The notes beneath the pieces were generated by a model. The model saw only the letters and a program-made list of their open reading frames with translations, searched no databases and was not told the origin of the DNA. A DNA stretch of 12,625 bases from JAKAXS01 sp041940525 (GTDB lineage: Bacteria > Pseudomonadota > Alphaproteobacteria > Rhizobiales > Hyphomicrobiaceae), in contig JBGTSB010000065.1 of the NCBI GenBank assembly GCA_041940525.1, positions 1 through 12,625 of the forward strand, read 5' to 3'. Within the stretch, counting starts at the first letter, position 1. Every line of letters starts with the position of its first letter. Below are positions 1 through 6,652 of this stretch, in pieces. Both the position numbers and the translations under genes were made by a program.

Positions 1-488
1 TCCTCGTCGGTCCTAACGGCGTGTGGGCGGGCATCGAATGCAAAAACATCCGCGAATGGCTCTACCCTGATCGCGAAGAAATCCGACATATGCTGCGCAA
101 GGCTATCGAATTGGATATTCCGCCCATCCTGATTGGCCGCCGCATCCCATTCGTCACTCGCAGACTCTTGCAGCCAGCCGGTGTGCTTCTCTGGGAAACG
201 CGCAACCAGTTTTACCCCGGTGAGTATGACAACCTTGCTCAACAGATGCGGGAAAAGGAATCGCTTGGCTTCTTTGACATCAAGGTCACCGACTATCCGA
301 CAACCCAACTGCGCGATTTCATCACGCGGATCATCCCCGAAGACCTTCCTGAAGCTCGCGAAAAGTTCGACGAATTTAAGGACTTGCTAGGAGACTATGC
401 CTACGGCCAACTGAACTACAAAGGCTTTGCCGCCCGCGTTCGACGCCGACAAAATGGCACTAATGAAGATAGTGATGATGACGAATGA
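1..488 (+). CDS. PD-(D/E)XK nuclease, C-terminal part (gene continues from 12087 across the circular junction)
   Basis: This is the second half of a 323-residue protein whose first half lies at 12087-12625; the reading frame is continuous when the 55-bp terminal repeat is merged. Numbering from the TTG at 12087, Asp161 (in KFDFLV) is followed by Glu174-Cys-Lys176 (in GIECKNI). With Glu110 in the upstream helix these form the E...D...ExK active site of the PD-(D/E)XK (restriction endonuclease-like) fold. A predicted alpha/beta core follows (PPILIGRR, AGVLLWETR), and the protein ends in a very acidic tail, EDSDDDE. The GTG at 21 is only an internal codon, because the catalytic Asp lies before it. 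The family cleaves DNA through a metal-dependent reaction. A defence or DNA-repair role is inference; no methyltransferase partner is present on the plasmid. Confidence 0.8.
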   Translation, partial: LVGPNGVWAGIECKNIREWLYPDREEIRHMLRKAIELDIPPILIGRRIPFVTRRLLQPAGVLLWETRNQFYPGEYDNLAQQMREKESLGFFDIKVTDYPTTQLRDFITRIIPEDLPEAREKFDEFKDLLGDYAYGQLNYKGFAARVRRRQNGTNEDSDDDE

Positions 489-510
489 GAGAAGCGCCGG
501 GACCGAGCGG

Positions 511-526
511 ACAGCCTTAAAGCTGT
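511..526. other. Weak hairpin between the nuclease gene and the tRNA-like gene
   Basis: ACAGC at 511-515 pairs with GCTGT at 522-526. A run of seven T at 548-554 follows at a distance. This could be a poor bidirectional terminator for the convergent nuclease and tRNA-like genes, but the T run is not adjacent to the stem. Confidence 0.25.
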
Positions 527-559
527 GGAGATAATCAGGCCGGGGGATTTTTTTCCCTC

Positions 560-670
560 TGGGTGCGCCGATGGGACTTGAACCCATACCTCCCCGCCAA
601 TTACCGTCATCTTGTCACAGACTCACGGAATTTCGAAAACGGGGGCTCTATCCGCTTAAGCTACGGCGCT
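560..670 (-). tRNA. tRNA-like gene with a 34-nt hairpin inserted in the anticodon loop
   Basis: Read on the minus strand, nearly every canonical tRNA element is present. Acceptor bases GCGCCG (669-664) pair with CGGCGC (570-565). U8 and A9 precede a 4-bp D stem (661-658 with 648-645) with A14, G18, G19 and A21. The anticodon stem CCCGU (643-639) pairs with GCGGG (597-593). A 5-nt variable loop GAGGU follows, then T stem AUGGG/CCCAU with loop UUCAAGU, and CCA is encoded at 562-560. Position 1/72 is an A·A mismatch and base 73 is C. The anticodon loop is 41 nt instead of 7. It begins UUUCGAA, which would be a normal loop with anticodon UCG (Arg). The extra 34 nt (631-598) fold into their own stem, AAUUCCGU (632-625) with ACGGUAAUU (607-599), with one bulged U. 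It is far too short for a group I intron. It could be a pseudogene, a spliced tRNA or a tRNA mimic. Confidence 0.6.
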
Positions 671-735
671 CACCCAACAACAAAAGTGAATCGCGCCGAT
701 CCGACAAGAGGCGAGCGCGGAAAAACGTAGCTTTT

Positions 736-782
736 CACAGGGAGAATTTGGGGAACCACAATATGTGGGGGTTTCTCCTGTG
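736..782. repeat. Long imperfect hairpin downstream of the relaxase gene
   Basis: CACAGG+AGAA (736-746, one bulged G) pairs with TTCT+CCTGTG (773-782). Inside, CCACA (756-760) pairs with TGTGG (764-768) around the loop ATA. CCTGTGG recurs at 790-796, and a further 5-bp stem lies at 785-804. The segment fills the gap between the relaxase stop (827) and the tRNA-like gene (670). No U run follows on either strand, so it is not a typical rho-independent terminator. It may be an RNA structure, a protein site, or part of a transfer or replication origin. Confidence 0.5.
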
Positions 783-826
783 GGCCCAGCCTGTGGAAAC
801 TGGGGCGAACGCCAACTTTATGCGAA

Positions 827-2467
827 TCACCGCTCCGGTTCACGGTCCCGATCTGGCTTCTGCGGCAGTCGTTTGAGCGTGCGGGCCTGTTCCGGGGCCT
901 TGGCGCTCCAATCCTTCTTGGGTGATGGAGCCGGTTTCGCCGCCGCAGGCGTCCAGTCTTTCTTGGCACTGGCCAAGCGTTTGCCTGCCGGCATCGCCGG
1001 CGTCTTCTCCGGCACCTGCTGCAAACGTTTGGGTGCGGGTTTCGGTGCATCACCGGAAGGCGAGGGAGCCGGCTGGGCCTGCGAGATGAATTTCGCCTGT
1101 GTGGGCGCCGGATCGACCTTGCGCGGTTCCCGGCGCCGCGCCTCGTCAAATGGCCGCTTCATGGGCTTCTGCTCCTGTGCTGACGTGGCTTCCTGCCACC
1201 GCTTCCGATAGGGCTTCGATCGATCGGGCTGGCGATCGCCACCGCGATCGCGGGGCAGGGCGCGCCATGCTTCCCGTATTTTTGCGCGCTCGAGGTCTTG
1301 CCGCTCGATCAACGATGCTCGATCACGCTCGAACACCTGCCGCTGTTTCGTCAATGCCGCCGTGCGCTGTTCTTTCAGCTGCGCGATCTCGTCATCAAGA
1401 ATCGACTTCAACCGCGTTGCCAACTGCCCGCGGCTCATCTCCTGCCGCTCACGCAACGCCGCGGCGCGCGCCTGTGAAGACAACACGTTGCCGAAGGTTG
1501 CCGCCAGCACGCCGCGATTTTCGAGCTGGCCGCTGATTTTCTGGTGCGCGGTCGTGTCCATGGCATTGCGGATCACGCCGGCGAGGGTCTGCTCGCGCGT
1601 TTCAAACGCACGCACCTGGTCGCGCGCTTCGCGGTAGTGCTGCGCCCAGATCGGCCGGCACTCGGCTTTATGCCGCGCGGCTGCATCCCGGATCGCGGAA
1701 CCGGCTTCGCCGTAAATGCGCTCGCGCGCGGTTTTGTTCTCGGCCGAAAGATCGCGCCATTCCTGCCGATGCTGCGCCCTCTGCGCCGCGCCGAGGGCCT
1801 TGAGCGTGGCGACGGGGTTCTTGTCCCGTCCGTCCGTCTTTGCGCCCGTGTGGGCTTCCCACTGGCCCTTTGCGTATTGCTGCCGCTCGGCCTTGTCCGC
1901 GAACTGCTCGCGCAGCTGGCGTTTTTCCTCGCGCGTCGGCGTCAGGATCGCGCCGCGCTCGCGCTCATAAGCGTTGGCCCAATCGGACAGTTTCAGCCGG
2001 TCGTTGCTGGTGGTCAGCATCTTGCCGGTCGATGGATCAACCCGGTTGACGATCACATGCACATGCGGGTGCGCCCGGTCGGTATGGGCGACGATAACCG
2101 CTTGCCGATCTTCCGCGCCGAGGGCCTTCAAGCTGGCGTCGGCCGCGCGCACCATTTCCGCCCGGTCGAGCTGGCCCGCCTCGTCGGGATGCCATGCGAG
2201 GCTGTAGGCGTACACATGGGCGCTCGACTTCCGGCCCCGCGCGCTGATTCCGGCTTCCTCTTTCAGCCGGTCGGCCGATAGCGCGGTGGCAATCATCGCC
2301 CGTTGGGCAAGCGCCGGGTCGTCGGTCAGCAAATTGCGCGTTTCCGTCCACGCCACGCGCCCGGCTGTCTCCGGGTGCGGGCTTGCCTCGTCCTGCCGCT
2401 TGTCGTGCAGGTAGTAGGCAAATGCGCCTTTGAAGCTGTGGCCGGTGCCGGCGATATCAGGGACCAT
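827..2467 (-). CDS. mobA: MOBP-like relaxase (MobA/VirD2 type)
   Basis: This 546-aa protein is the predicted DNA relaxase that nicks oriT, stays covalently bound to the 5' end through a tyrosine, and pilots the strand into a recipient. The relaxase domain occupies about residues 1-190. Tyr18-Tyr19 (AFAYYLHDK) are the catalytic-tyrosine candidates. The metal-binding motif is His128-x-Asp130-x-x-His133-x-His135-x-His137, followed by the typical NRVDPSTG. Residues about 190-390 are a charged, probably coiled-coil region rich in Arg, Gln and Glu. The C terminus from about residue 400 is low-complexity Lys/Pro/Ala and likely disordered. The ATG at 2467 overlaps the mobC stop by 11 nt; a GTG at 2470 is an alternative. 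The family assignment is firm from the motifs, but the MOBP subfamily is inferred. Confidence 0.88.
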   Translation of the reverse strand: MVPDIAGTGHSFKGAFAYYLHDKRQDEASPHPETAGRVAWTETRNLLTDDPALAQRAMIATALSADRLKEEAGISARGRKSSAHVYAYSLAWHPDEAGQLDRAEMVRAADASLKALGAEDRQAVIVAHTDRAHPHVHVIVNRVDPSTGKMLTTSNDRLKLSDWANAYERERGAILTPTREEKRQLREQFADKAERQQYAKGQWEAHTGAKTDGRDKNPVATLKALGAAQRAQHRQEWRDLSAENKTARERIYGEAGSAIRDAAARHKAECRPIWAQHYREARDQVRAFETREQTLAGVIRNAMDTTAHQKISGQLENRGVLAATFGNVLSSQARAAALRERQEMSRGQLATRLKSILDDEIAQLKEQRTAALTKQRQVFERDRASLIERQDLERAKIREAWRALPRDRGGDRQPDRSKPYRKRWQEATSAQEQKPMKRPFDEARRREPRKVDPAPTQAKFISQAQPAPSPSGDAPKPAPKRLQQVPEKTPAMPAGKRLASAKKDWTPAAAKPAPSPKKDWSAKAPEQARTLKRLPQKPDRDREPER

Positions 2468-2813
2468 CACGCCCCAGCCTTGCGAGAGCCGCGCGCGCCT
2501 CGTCCATCACGATGGCGATATCGTTCGGGATACCCTGCCCGAAATTCAGGGCGCGCGTGATCTGGTGCAGGTTGACGCCGATGCGGTTGACCTCGGCAAT
2601 GGCGCGATCATCGGCCGCGCTCGCGCGCGGCGTGATGCGAATCCCGAGCATGGCCCGCCGCTGAAATTCCGCAAGGGTGAGGCCCGCCAGCTCGGCCTGC
2701 CGCTCGACGTAAGCCCGCTCGGCGGCGGTCAATGTGGGCGCGGACAGGCGCTCGGTACGCAGCTCGTCGGCCGCTTTCCGTGGCCGGCCGCCTTTGCGCT
2801 TTTGCTCCGTCAT
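2457..2813 (-). CDS. mobC: MobC relaxosome accessory protein
   Basis: This 118-aa protein has a basic N terminus (KRKGGRPRK) and a ribbon-helix-helix-like segment at about residues 19-57 (TERLSAPTLTAAERAYVERQ and onward). At residues 74-92 it carries EVNRIGVNLHQITRALNFG, the hallmark of the MobC family, which helps melt oriT and load the relaxase. The ATG at 2813 was chosen because CCAAGGAGG lies 8 nt upstream. An in-frame start at 2876 would add 21 unrelated residues and run through the 2856-2874 palindrome. The gene overlaps the relaxase start, so the two are translationally coupled. It is divergent from the coupling-protein gene and may repress the shared promoter region. Confidence 0.88.
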   Translation of the reverse strand: MTEQKRKGGRPRKAADELRTERLSAPTLTAAERAYVERQAELAGLTLAEFQRRAMLGIRITPRASAADDRAIAEVNRIGVNLHQITRALNFGQGIPNDIAIVMDEARAALARLGRDGP

Positions 2814-2855
2814 TGCCGCCGCCTCCTTGGGGTTCGGGGCAGCGCCCCGGCAAGC

Positions 2856-2874
2856 GTTTTTTGATACAAAAAAC
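2856..2874. repeat. Perfect 8-bp inverted repeat upstream of mobC
   Basis: GTTTTTTG (2856-2863) and CAAAAAAC (2867-2874) are exact reverse complements around ATA. The repeat lies 43 bp upstream of the mobC start codon and could be a MobC binding site within oriT or an operator. Confidence 0.7.
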
Positions 2875-2919
2875 ATAGCTTGTTACTCTCAACTTTCTGT
2901 AAACTATAAGCCGGGTTAT

Positions 2920-2936
2920 GTTAAGACGCTATTAAC
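2920..2936. repeat. Inverted repeat GTTAA-N7-TTAAC upstream of the coupling-protein gene
   Basis: GTTAA (2920-2924) and TTAAC (2932-2936) are exact inverted repeats with a 7-bp spacer, 32 bp before the ATG at 2968. This is a dyad suited to a dimeric regulator or a relaxase recognition arm. Confidence 0.45.
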
Positions 2937-2967
2937 GCTGATTTCCGTCGCGGGGGACTGCCTGACA

Positions 2968-4887
2968 ATGCCGTTTGCCTTCACCAATCCCGCCGGATTT
3001 CCCTACCGTCCGGGCGCGCTGTTCCTCGGACTCGATCCGGCAACCGGACAGGAAGTCGGCCTGTCGGTCGAAAGTCACGCGATCACAGTCGCCCGCGCGC
3101 GCGCCGGTAAGGGTGCTGCTGTCCTGATCCCCAATGCCCGCCGCTGGTCGCATAGCCTCCTGACCATCGATCCCAAGGGCGAGAATGCAGCCGCCTCATG
3201 GGAACACCGCGAAGCCATGGGGCAAGCCGTCTACGCCATCGACCCCATGCGCACGGCTGATATTCCCGACCGGCTGCGCGCAAGCTTCAACCCGCTGGAT
3301 GGCATCGACGCGGACGGCTTCACCGCCCGCGAAGATGTCAAGGTGATTGCCGATGGCATGGTGAGGCGCACCAACCCGAAAAATGCGGAATGGGATAACG
3401 GCGCGGTGAACATTCTCGCCGGCGTCATGGCCTATGTGATTGGCGAAGCCCCGCCCGAACACCGCACCTTGAAAGCAGCCCGCGACGTACTCATGCAAAC
3501 GCGCGATGATCTCTATCAGGATGCGCAACGCATGGTCGCCTGCACCGCCTGCGGCGGCCTCGCAAAGGCGGCCGGCCTCACCATCATGGATGCGCTCGAA
3601 AACGGCAAAGGCATGCCGCCCCAGCTGCTCGACGCCGCCAAGCGCCATTCCGAATGGCTGGACAGCGTCCCCATTGCCCAAGCCCTGAATGCATCCTCCT
3701 TTGACCTGTCAGCGCTCAAATCGGGCAAGGCATCCGTCTATCTCATCCTGCCGGCAGCATACATCGACACTCACGCGGCTTTCCTGCGCCTGTTCGTACG
3801 TACCGCCATCAATGCCATGGCAAAGGCCGGCGCAAACGCGCCCGGTCGTTGCCTGTTTCTGCTCGATGAATTTTTCCAGCTCGGCAAGGTTGACGAAATC
3901 ACCAAGAGCGCCGGCCTCATGCCCGGCTATGGCGTGCACCTCTGGCTCTTCCTGCAGGATCTCGGCCAGCTGCAGGAGCTTTACGGTGAGCATGGATCCA
4001 AGACGTTTTTCGCCAATGCTGACGCGCATATGTTTTTCGGCATCGATCAGGACGCCGACGCCTGCAAAATGGTCAGTGATCGTATCGGTCTATTAACGCC
4101 CGACGAGGTAGCGGCCCCCTTCTCGCCTATAGCTCCCCCGGAAGCTGAAAAGGTCGTAATGGATATGCCCGGATGGCATGATGGCCCCGGCACCGCCGCC
4201 GCCAACGAGAACGAGCGCCGGCGGATCGAGCACATGAATGCGCAGCGGCGTGCGTTGCATGACCACGCCATGCGAAAAGTTGGATCGCCGCGCCTCGCGC
4301 CGGATGAAGTTGCCGAACTGACAGGCAAGCCACCCGCCGCAAAGGTTGCCCGGTCAATGATCGTGTTCGGGCCGGCGCGCGCGGTCCTAAATCTGACCCT
4401 CGCCACCCACTTCCAAGAGGAAGAACGGCGAGAGGCACAACGCGAAGCTGTCGCCTTGGCCAAACTCGAACGGCAGCAAGAGGCTCAACACTCTATCGCA
4501 CGGCAGGAATACCCCGGCTTCCGTTCGCCGTGGGACTCCTTCCTCAACCTCTTCCCGGCCGGTTTCGCTGCGATAGTGGTGTGGAGCGTTGTCATAACAG
4601 GCATTCAATCATCGTTTGACGCTGAGGCTGTCACCGCGATGATGATCGGCGCACCGTTCGCTATATGCGCCTTTGTCGGGGGAAACTGGTTCATGTCCGC
4701 GCCGCGCTTCTGGCTTCAAACTTTTAGCTGGTGGATGATCGCAGGCGCGGCGGCGGGCGGGACGCTGGCCGTGCAGACGCATGAAAACGGCAATCTGCTC
4801 TGGCACATAATCATCTTCGCGTTCGGCGGCGCGGTCTTTCCAATTGGAGTGCTTTACCTGCGAGAGAAATGGCGAGGAGCGGTTTAG
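2968..4887 (+). CDS. Type IV coupling protein (VirD4/TraG family) with C-terminal membrane segments
   Basis: This 639-aa ATPase links the relaxosome to a type IV secretion channel. The Walker A region is ARAGKG (Gly47-Lys48-Gly49) followed by AVLIPN and LLTIDPKGEN, the VirD4/TraG signature. Walker B is CLFLLDEF (295-302), followed by QLGKVDEI. VHLWLFLQDLGQL (333-345) and the HMFFGIDQDADACKMVSDRIG region (from about 354) are further conserved blocks. Oddly there is no N-terminal membrane anchor. Instead four hydrophobic segments lie at the end, about residues 526-547, 554-573, 585-602 and 610-630. The ATG at 2968 has GGGGGA 10 nt upstream; the frame stays open back to 2734 but that part is antisense to mobC. 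The stop overlaps the stop of the convergent gene by 2 bases. Confidence 0.9.
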   Translation: MPFAFTNPAGFPYRPGALFLGLDPATGQEVGLSVESHAITVARARAGKGAAVLIPNARRWSHSLLTIDPKGENAAASWEHREAMGQAVYAIDPMRTADIPDRLRASFNPLDGIDADGFTAREDVKVIADGMVRRTNPKNAEWDNGAVNILAGVMAYVIGEAPPEHRTLKAARDVLMQTRDDLYQDAQRMVACTACGGLAKAAGLTIMDALENGKGMPPQLLDAAKRHSEWLDSVPIAQALNASSFDLSALKSGKASVYLILPAAYIDTHAAFLRLFVRTAINAMAKAGANAPGRCLFLLDEFFQLGKVDEITKSAGLMPGYGVHLWLFLQDLGQLQELYGEHGSKTFFANADAHMFFGIDQDADACKMVSDRIGLLTPDEVAAPFSPIAPPEAEKVVMDMPGWHDGPGTAAANENERRRIEHMNAQRRALHDHAMRKVGSPRLAPDEVAELTGKPPAAKVARSMIVFGPARAVLNLTLATHFQEEERREAQREAVALAKLERQQEAQHSIARQEYPGFRSPWDSFLNLFPAGFAAIVVWSVVITGIQSSFDAEAVTAMMIGAPFAICAFVGGNWFMSAPRFWLQTFSWWMIAGAAAGGTLAVQTHENGNLLWHIIIFAFGGAVFPIGVLYLREKWRGAV

Positions 4888-5132
4888 GGACCACCTCTAT
4901 CAGGCCTCGTCCAGCCATTGGCGAACGCAACGTCCTCATCGAACTCTAGCGGCGTCCCCTGAAAACAGCACTCCGGGATGTCCTCGTATGGATCGGGTAA
5001 CCCGTCTCGGCGTGCAACTTCCCGCTCGAACTCAACGACCGCATCCCAATCACCGGGCCAACCCTCTGCCGCCGATTTGAATTGCTCTGCAAATATTTCT
5101 AAATCTCTTTCGGTCCAATATCTATTCGTCAT
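4884..5132 (-). CDS. Small acidic protein of unknown function
   Basis: This 82-aa protein is rich in Asp and Glu (about a quarter of residues) and in Trp, with helical-looking DLEIFAEQFKSAAEGW and VVEFEREVARRDG segments. No membrane segment or signal peptide is seen, and I do not recognise the family. The ATG at 5132 was chosen; in-frame TTG codons at 5183 and 5168 would overlap the upstream gene. The strong AAGGAGG at 5152-5158 is too far away to serve this ATG, so translation may depend on coupling to the upstream gene, whose stop is only 16 nt away. It is the last gene of a three-gene minus-strand operon and converges on the coupling-protein gene. Confidence 0.65.
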   Translation of the reverse strand: MTNRYWTERDLEIFAEQFKSAAEGWPGDWDAVVEFEREVARRDGLPDPYEDIPECCFQGTPLEFDEDVAFANGWTRPDRGGP

Positions 5133-5148
5133 AGTAAAAATATGCCTA

Positions 5149-5349
5149 TTATTTGACCTCCTTGTCAAAAACCGTGATCTCAACCACGACCAGCTTCCCG
5201 CCAGTCATGCCGGGATTCCAGCCTGAAAACGCTGCCCGCGCCTCGGCCTCGGTCGGCCGGAAAGTGCCCCACACGAGCGATCCGCCGGGCCGCTCCAAAA
5301 CCGCATATCCCTTGAATTTCCGGGGCTTACTCCGCGTCCGGCGCGTCAT
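5149..5349 (-). CDS. Small hypothetical protein
   Basis: This 66-aa protein has a basic start (MTRRTRSKPRKFKGY) and then alternating hydrophobic residues that look like a small beta-rich fold (AVLERPGGSLVWGTF, GKLVVVEITVF), with a helix around PTEAEARAAF between them. The family is not recognised. The ATG at 5349 lies inside the end of the preceding gene (23-nt overlap), so it is probably translationally coupled. A plasmid accessory or nucleic-acid-binding role is possible from the basic N terminus, but that is a guess. Confidence 0.6.
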   Translation of the reverse strand: MTRRTRSKPRKFKGYAVLERPGGSLVWGTFRPTEAEARAAFSGWNPGMTGGKLVVVEITVFDKEVK

Positions 5350-5545
5350 CCTCGCCCCGATCCTTGCGCGGCAAGATCACGAACCGGCCTGTCAATCCCA
5401 GCCCGTCCACCACTTCGCCGTTAAAGCCGCCGGCCTTGTTCTCGAAAGCCACGCCCGCCCGGTAATAGGCGCTTTTCACTTCGCCGTTGCTGTCTGTATA
5501 TTCACGTGAAACAAGAATGTCATAAGGTTTTTTCGTATCAGCCAT
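5327..5545 (-). CDS. Small hypothetical protein, first gene of a three-gene operon
   Basis: This 72-aa protein begins MADTKKPYDILVSREY and reads as a compact beta-rich domain (GEVKSAYYRAGVAF, GEVVDGLGLTGRFVILPRK) with an acidic tail EDDAPDAE. The ATG at 5545 has an excellent ribosome site (GAAGGAG, 8 nt upstream). A TAGAAT -10-like hexamer on the minus strand (5567-5572) lies just upstream, although no good -35 is visible. I do not recognise the family. The tight overlaps with the next two small genes suggest the three products work together. Confidence 0.65.
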   Translation of the reverse strand: MADTKKPYDILVSREYTDSNGEVKSAYYRAGVAFENKAGGFNGEVVDGLGLTGRFVILPRKDRGEDDAPDAE

Positions 5546-5602
5546 GTTTAAATCTCCTTCGCAAAGATTCTAGCACGGCAGGATCAAATTAATACTTAAA
5601 TT

Positions 5603-5905
5603 TCACTCACCTGACATGATCGCTTCATAGTCCTGCCCTGCCGAAAACACCCGCAGCACATCGATGCGCCCCGGCGGCAATTCGTAGGCGATCACGATCC
5701 GGCGCTTGTAGGCCAGCACCCGCAAGCCCACCCGCAGATGAGGCTTCGCCGCGCCCATCTCCGGCATGTCACACAGCCCCCGGCACGTCTTCTCGATCTC
5801 GGCAATGTAGCTGCGCGCCCGGCGCGGATTGTCGGTGGCAATGAAATGAAAAATATCCTCAAGATCGGCGCGCGCCGCCGGCGTAAAAACCAGTTCGCGC
5901 GTCAC
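5603..5905 (-). CDS. parE: ParE toxin (RelE/ParE superfamily)
   Basis: This 100-aa toxin matches the ParE pattern: FTPAARADLEDIFHFIATDNPRRARSYIAEIEKTC (two long helices, about residues 7-42), then GAAKPHLRVGLRVLAYKRRIVIAYELPPGRIDVLRVF (beta strands, about 51-87), and a short tail. ParE proteins poison DNA gyrase and kill cells that lose the plasmid-borne antitoxin. The start is GTG at 5905, which overlaps the parD stop in the sequence GTGA, the usual coupled antitoxin-toxin arrangement. Length and motif order are normal for the family, and no key segment appears missing. Confidence 0.92.
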   Translation of the reverse strand: MTRELVFTPAARADLEDIFHFIATDNPRRARSYIAEIEKTCRGLCDMPEMGAAKPHLRVGLRVLAYKRRIVIAYELPPGRIDVLRVFSAGQDYEAIMSGE

Positions 5906-6177
5906 GGCTTGGGTGTCTTCTCTGCCTCTGCCGCCAGCTGGTCAAAATGCCCGGCGATCTCCTCGGCGCTGTAGCGCTTCGGATCGGCCGCCGCTTCGTT
6001 CAGGCTGGCGCGGATCGTTTCAAGCCGTTGCGCCCTCTCCTGCTCGCGCTGCTGCCAGATACGCAAGGCATCGCGGATCACTTCGCTGTTGGACGCGTAA
6101 CCGCCCTCCTCGACCTGTCGGCGCACCATGCGCGCCATATCGAGCGGCAGGCTGATGCTTAGTTTTTCGGTCAACAT
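5902..6177 (-). CDS. parD: ParD antitoxin (ribbon-helix-helix)
   Basis: This 91-aa antitoxin starts with the ribbon-helix-helix strand and helices KLSISLPLDMARMVRRQVEEGGYASNSEVIRDALRIWQQRE (residues 5-45), which bind the operator. The following charged tail is the part that in this family wraps and neutralises ParE. The ATG at 6177 has AAAGGA 8 nt upstream. The gene overlaps parE by 4 nt. Autoregulation is likely through the TACTAC direct repeats directly upstream. Confidence 0.92.
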   Translation of the reverse strand: MLTEKLSISLPLDMARMVRRQVEEGGYASNSEVIRDALRIWQQREQERAQRLETIRASLNEAAADPKRYSAEEIAGHFDQLAAEAEKTPKP

Positions 6178-6193
6178 GGCGGAATCCTTTCGC

Positions 6194-6209
6194 TACTACT
6201 CAATACTAC
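6194..6209. promoter_or_regulatory. Candidate ParD operator: TACTAC direct repeats
   Basis: TACTAC occurs at 6194-6199 and 6204-6209, exactly one helical turn (10 bp) apart and 16 bp upstream of the parD start codon. Ribbon-helix-helix antitoxins commonly bind such repeats as pairs of dimers. Confidence 0.55.
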
Positions 6210-6212
6210 CAC

Positions 6213-6618
6213 TTCCCACCTCAAAAATCCACTTGCTCCCTGTTCGATCCGCGCCGGAGGCGAGATCGAAATCCCGCGCGGCAGCGCGGCCGATGCTCCC
6301 CGTCCCGATGCCTCCCAAGCGGCCGCGCAGCCCGCCGCCGTCACCGAGCCAAAAGCGAGGGAAACCCCTTGCGGGTTGACGGCCATAGGCGGGCTGTGTG
6401 GCACGCTCTGGCAACGGAGGGGAAATCCCTCGGACAATCCCTCCAAACGCGCTATGCGTCCAGCTGTGTGCGATAGCGGGCCTATCCGCCCGCCGCGAAG
6501 CTGGCGCAGGTCAGCGCAAAAATTGCCGTTGGCTTCTTCGAAGACAAGCGGTCTCTCCCCGAGGTAATGCGGGTTCACGGTTTTGCGGGAATGCGGGTGG
6601 CAAGCACCCTAAACAACG
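6213..6618. other. Region with no convincing gene; candidate replication origin
   Basis: About 400 bp lie between parD and the end of the replication gene. A 135-codon minus-strand frame (6578-6171, GTG start) crosses it, but it has no ribosome site, is Gly/Ala/Ser/Pro-rich and overlaps the parD start, so I do not call it. The segment contains GC-rich stretches and three TGCGGG hexamers (6568, 6584, 6592). No regular iteron array and no clear DnaA box is visible. Its position next to the replication gene makes it a reasonable oriV candidate. Confidence 0.3.
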
Positions 6619-6644
6619 AAAAACTTATCGGCCGTCAGGCCGAT
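6619..6644 (-). terminator. Rho-independent terminator of the replication gene
   Basis: On the minus strand ATCGGCC and GGCCGAT (6644-6638 and 6633-6627) form a perfect 7-bp stem with a 4-nt loop, followed by AAG and five T. It starts 9 nt after the stop codon of the gene ending at 6653. Confidence 0.75.
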
Positions 6645-6652
6645 TCCGCTTC

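Larger units (their letters stand above)
2814..2967. other. Candidate oriT and divergent promoter region
   Basis: These 154 bp separate the divergent mobC and coupling-protein genes. They are more AT-rich than the surrounding genes and hold two clean inverted repeats (2856-2874 and 2920-2936). In MOBP plasmids oriT usually lies just upstream of the mobC/mobA genes, so this is the best candidate. I cannot identify a nic site with confidence. Confidence 0.45.

Noticed and set aside
560..670. tmRNA or selenocysteine tRNA
   Set aside because: No tag-peptide frame, no tmRNA-type 5' end, and a normal 5-nt variable loop and short D stem exclude both.
1544..2281. 245-codon plus-strand frame inside the relaxase gene
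   Set aside because: It is antisense to the conserved relaxase domain and its composition mirrors high-GC codon bias of the real gene.
2734..2967. Upstream extension of the coupling protein
   Set aside because: Antisense to mobC and through the candidate oriT; the ATG at 2968 has a ribosome site and precedes the conserved part.
6171..6578. 135-codon minus-strand frame between parD and the replication gene
   Set aside because: GTG start without a ribosome site, Gly/Ala/Ser/Pro-rich composition with no domain, and an end that runs over the parD operator, ribosome site and start codon.
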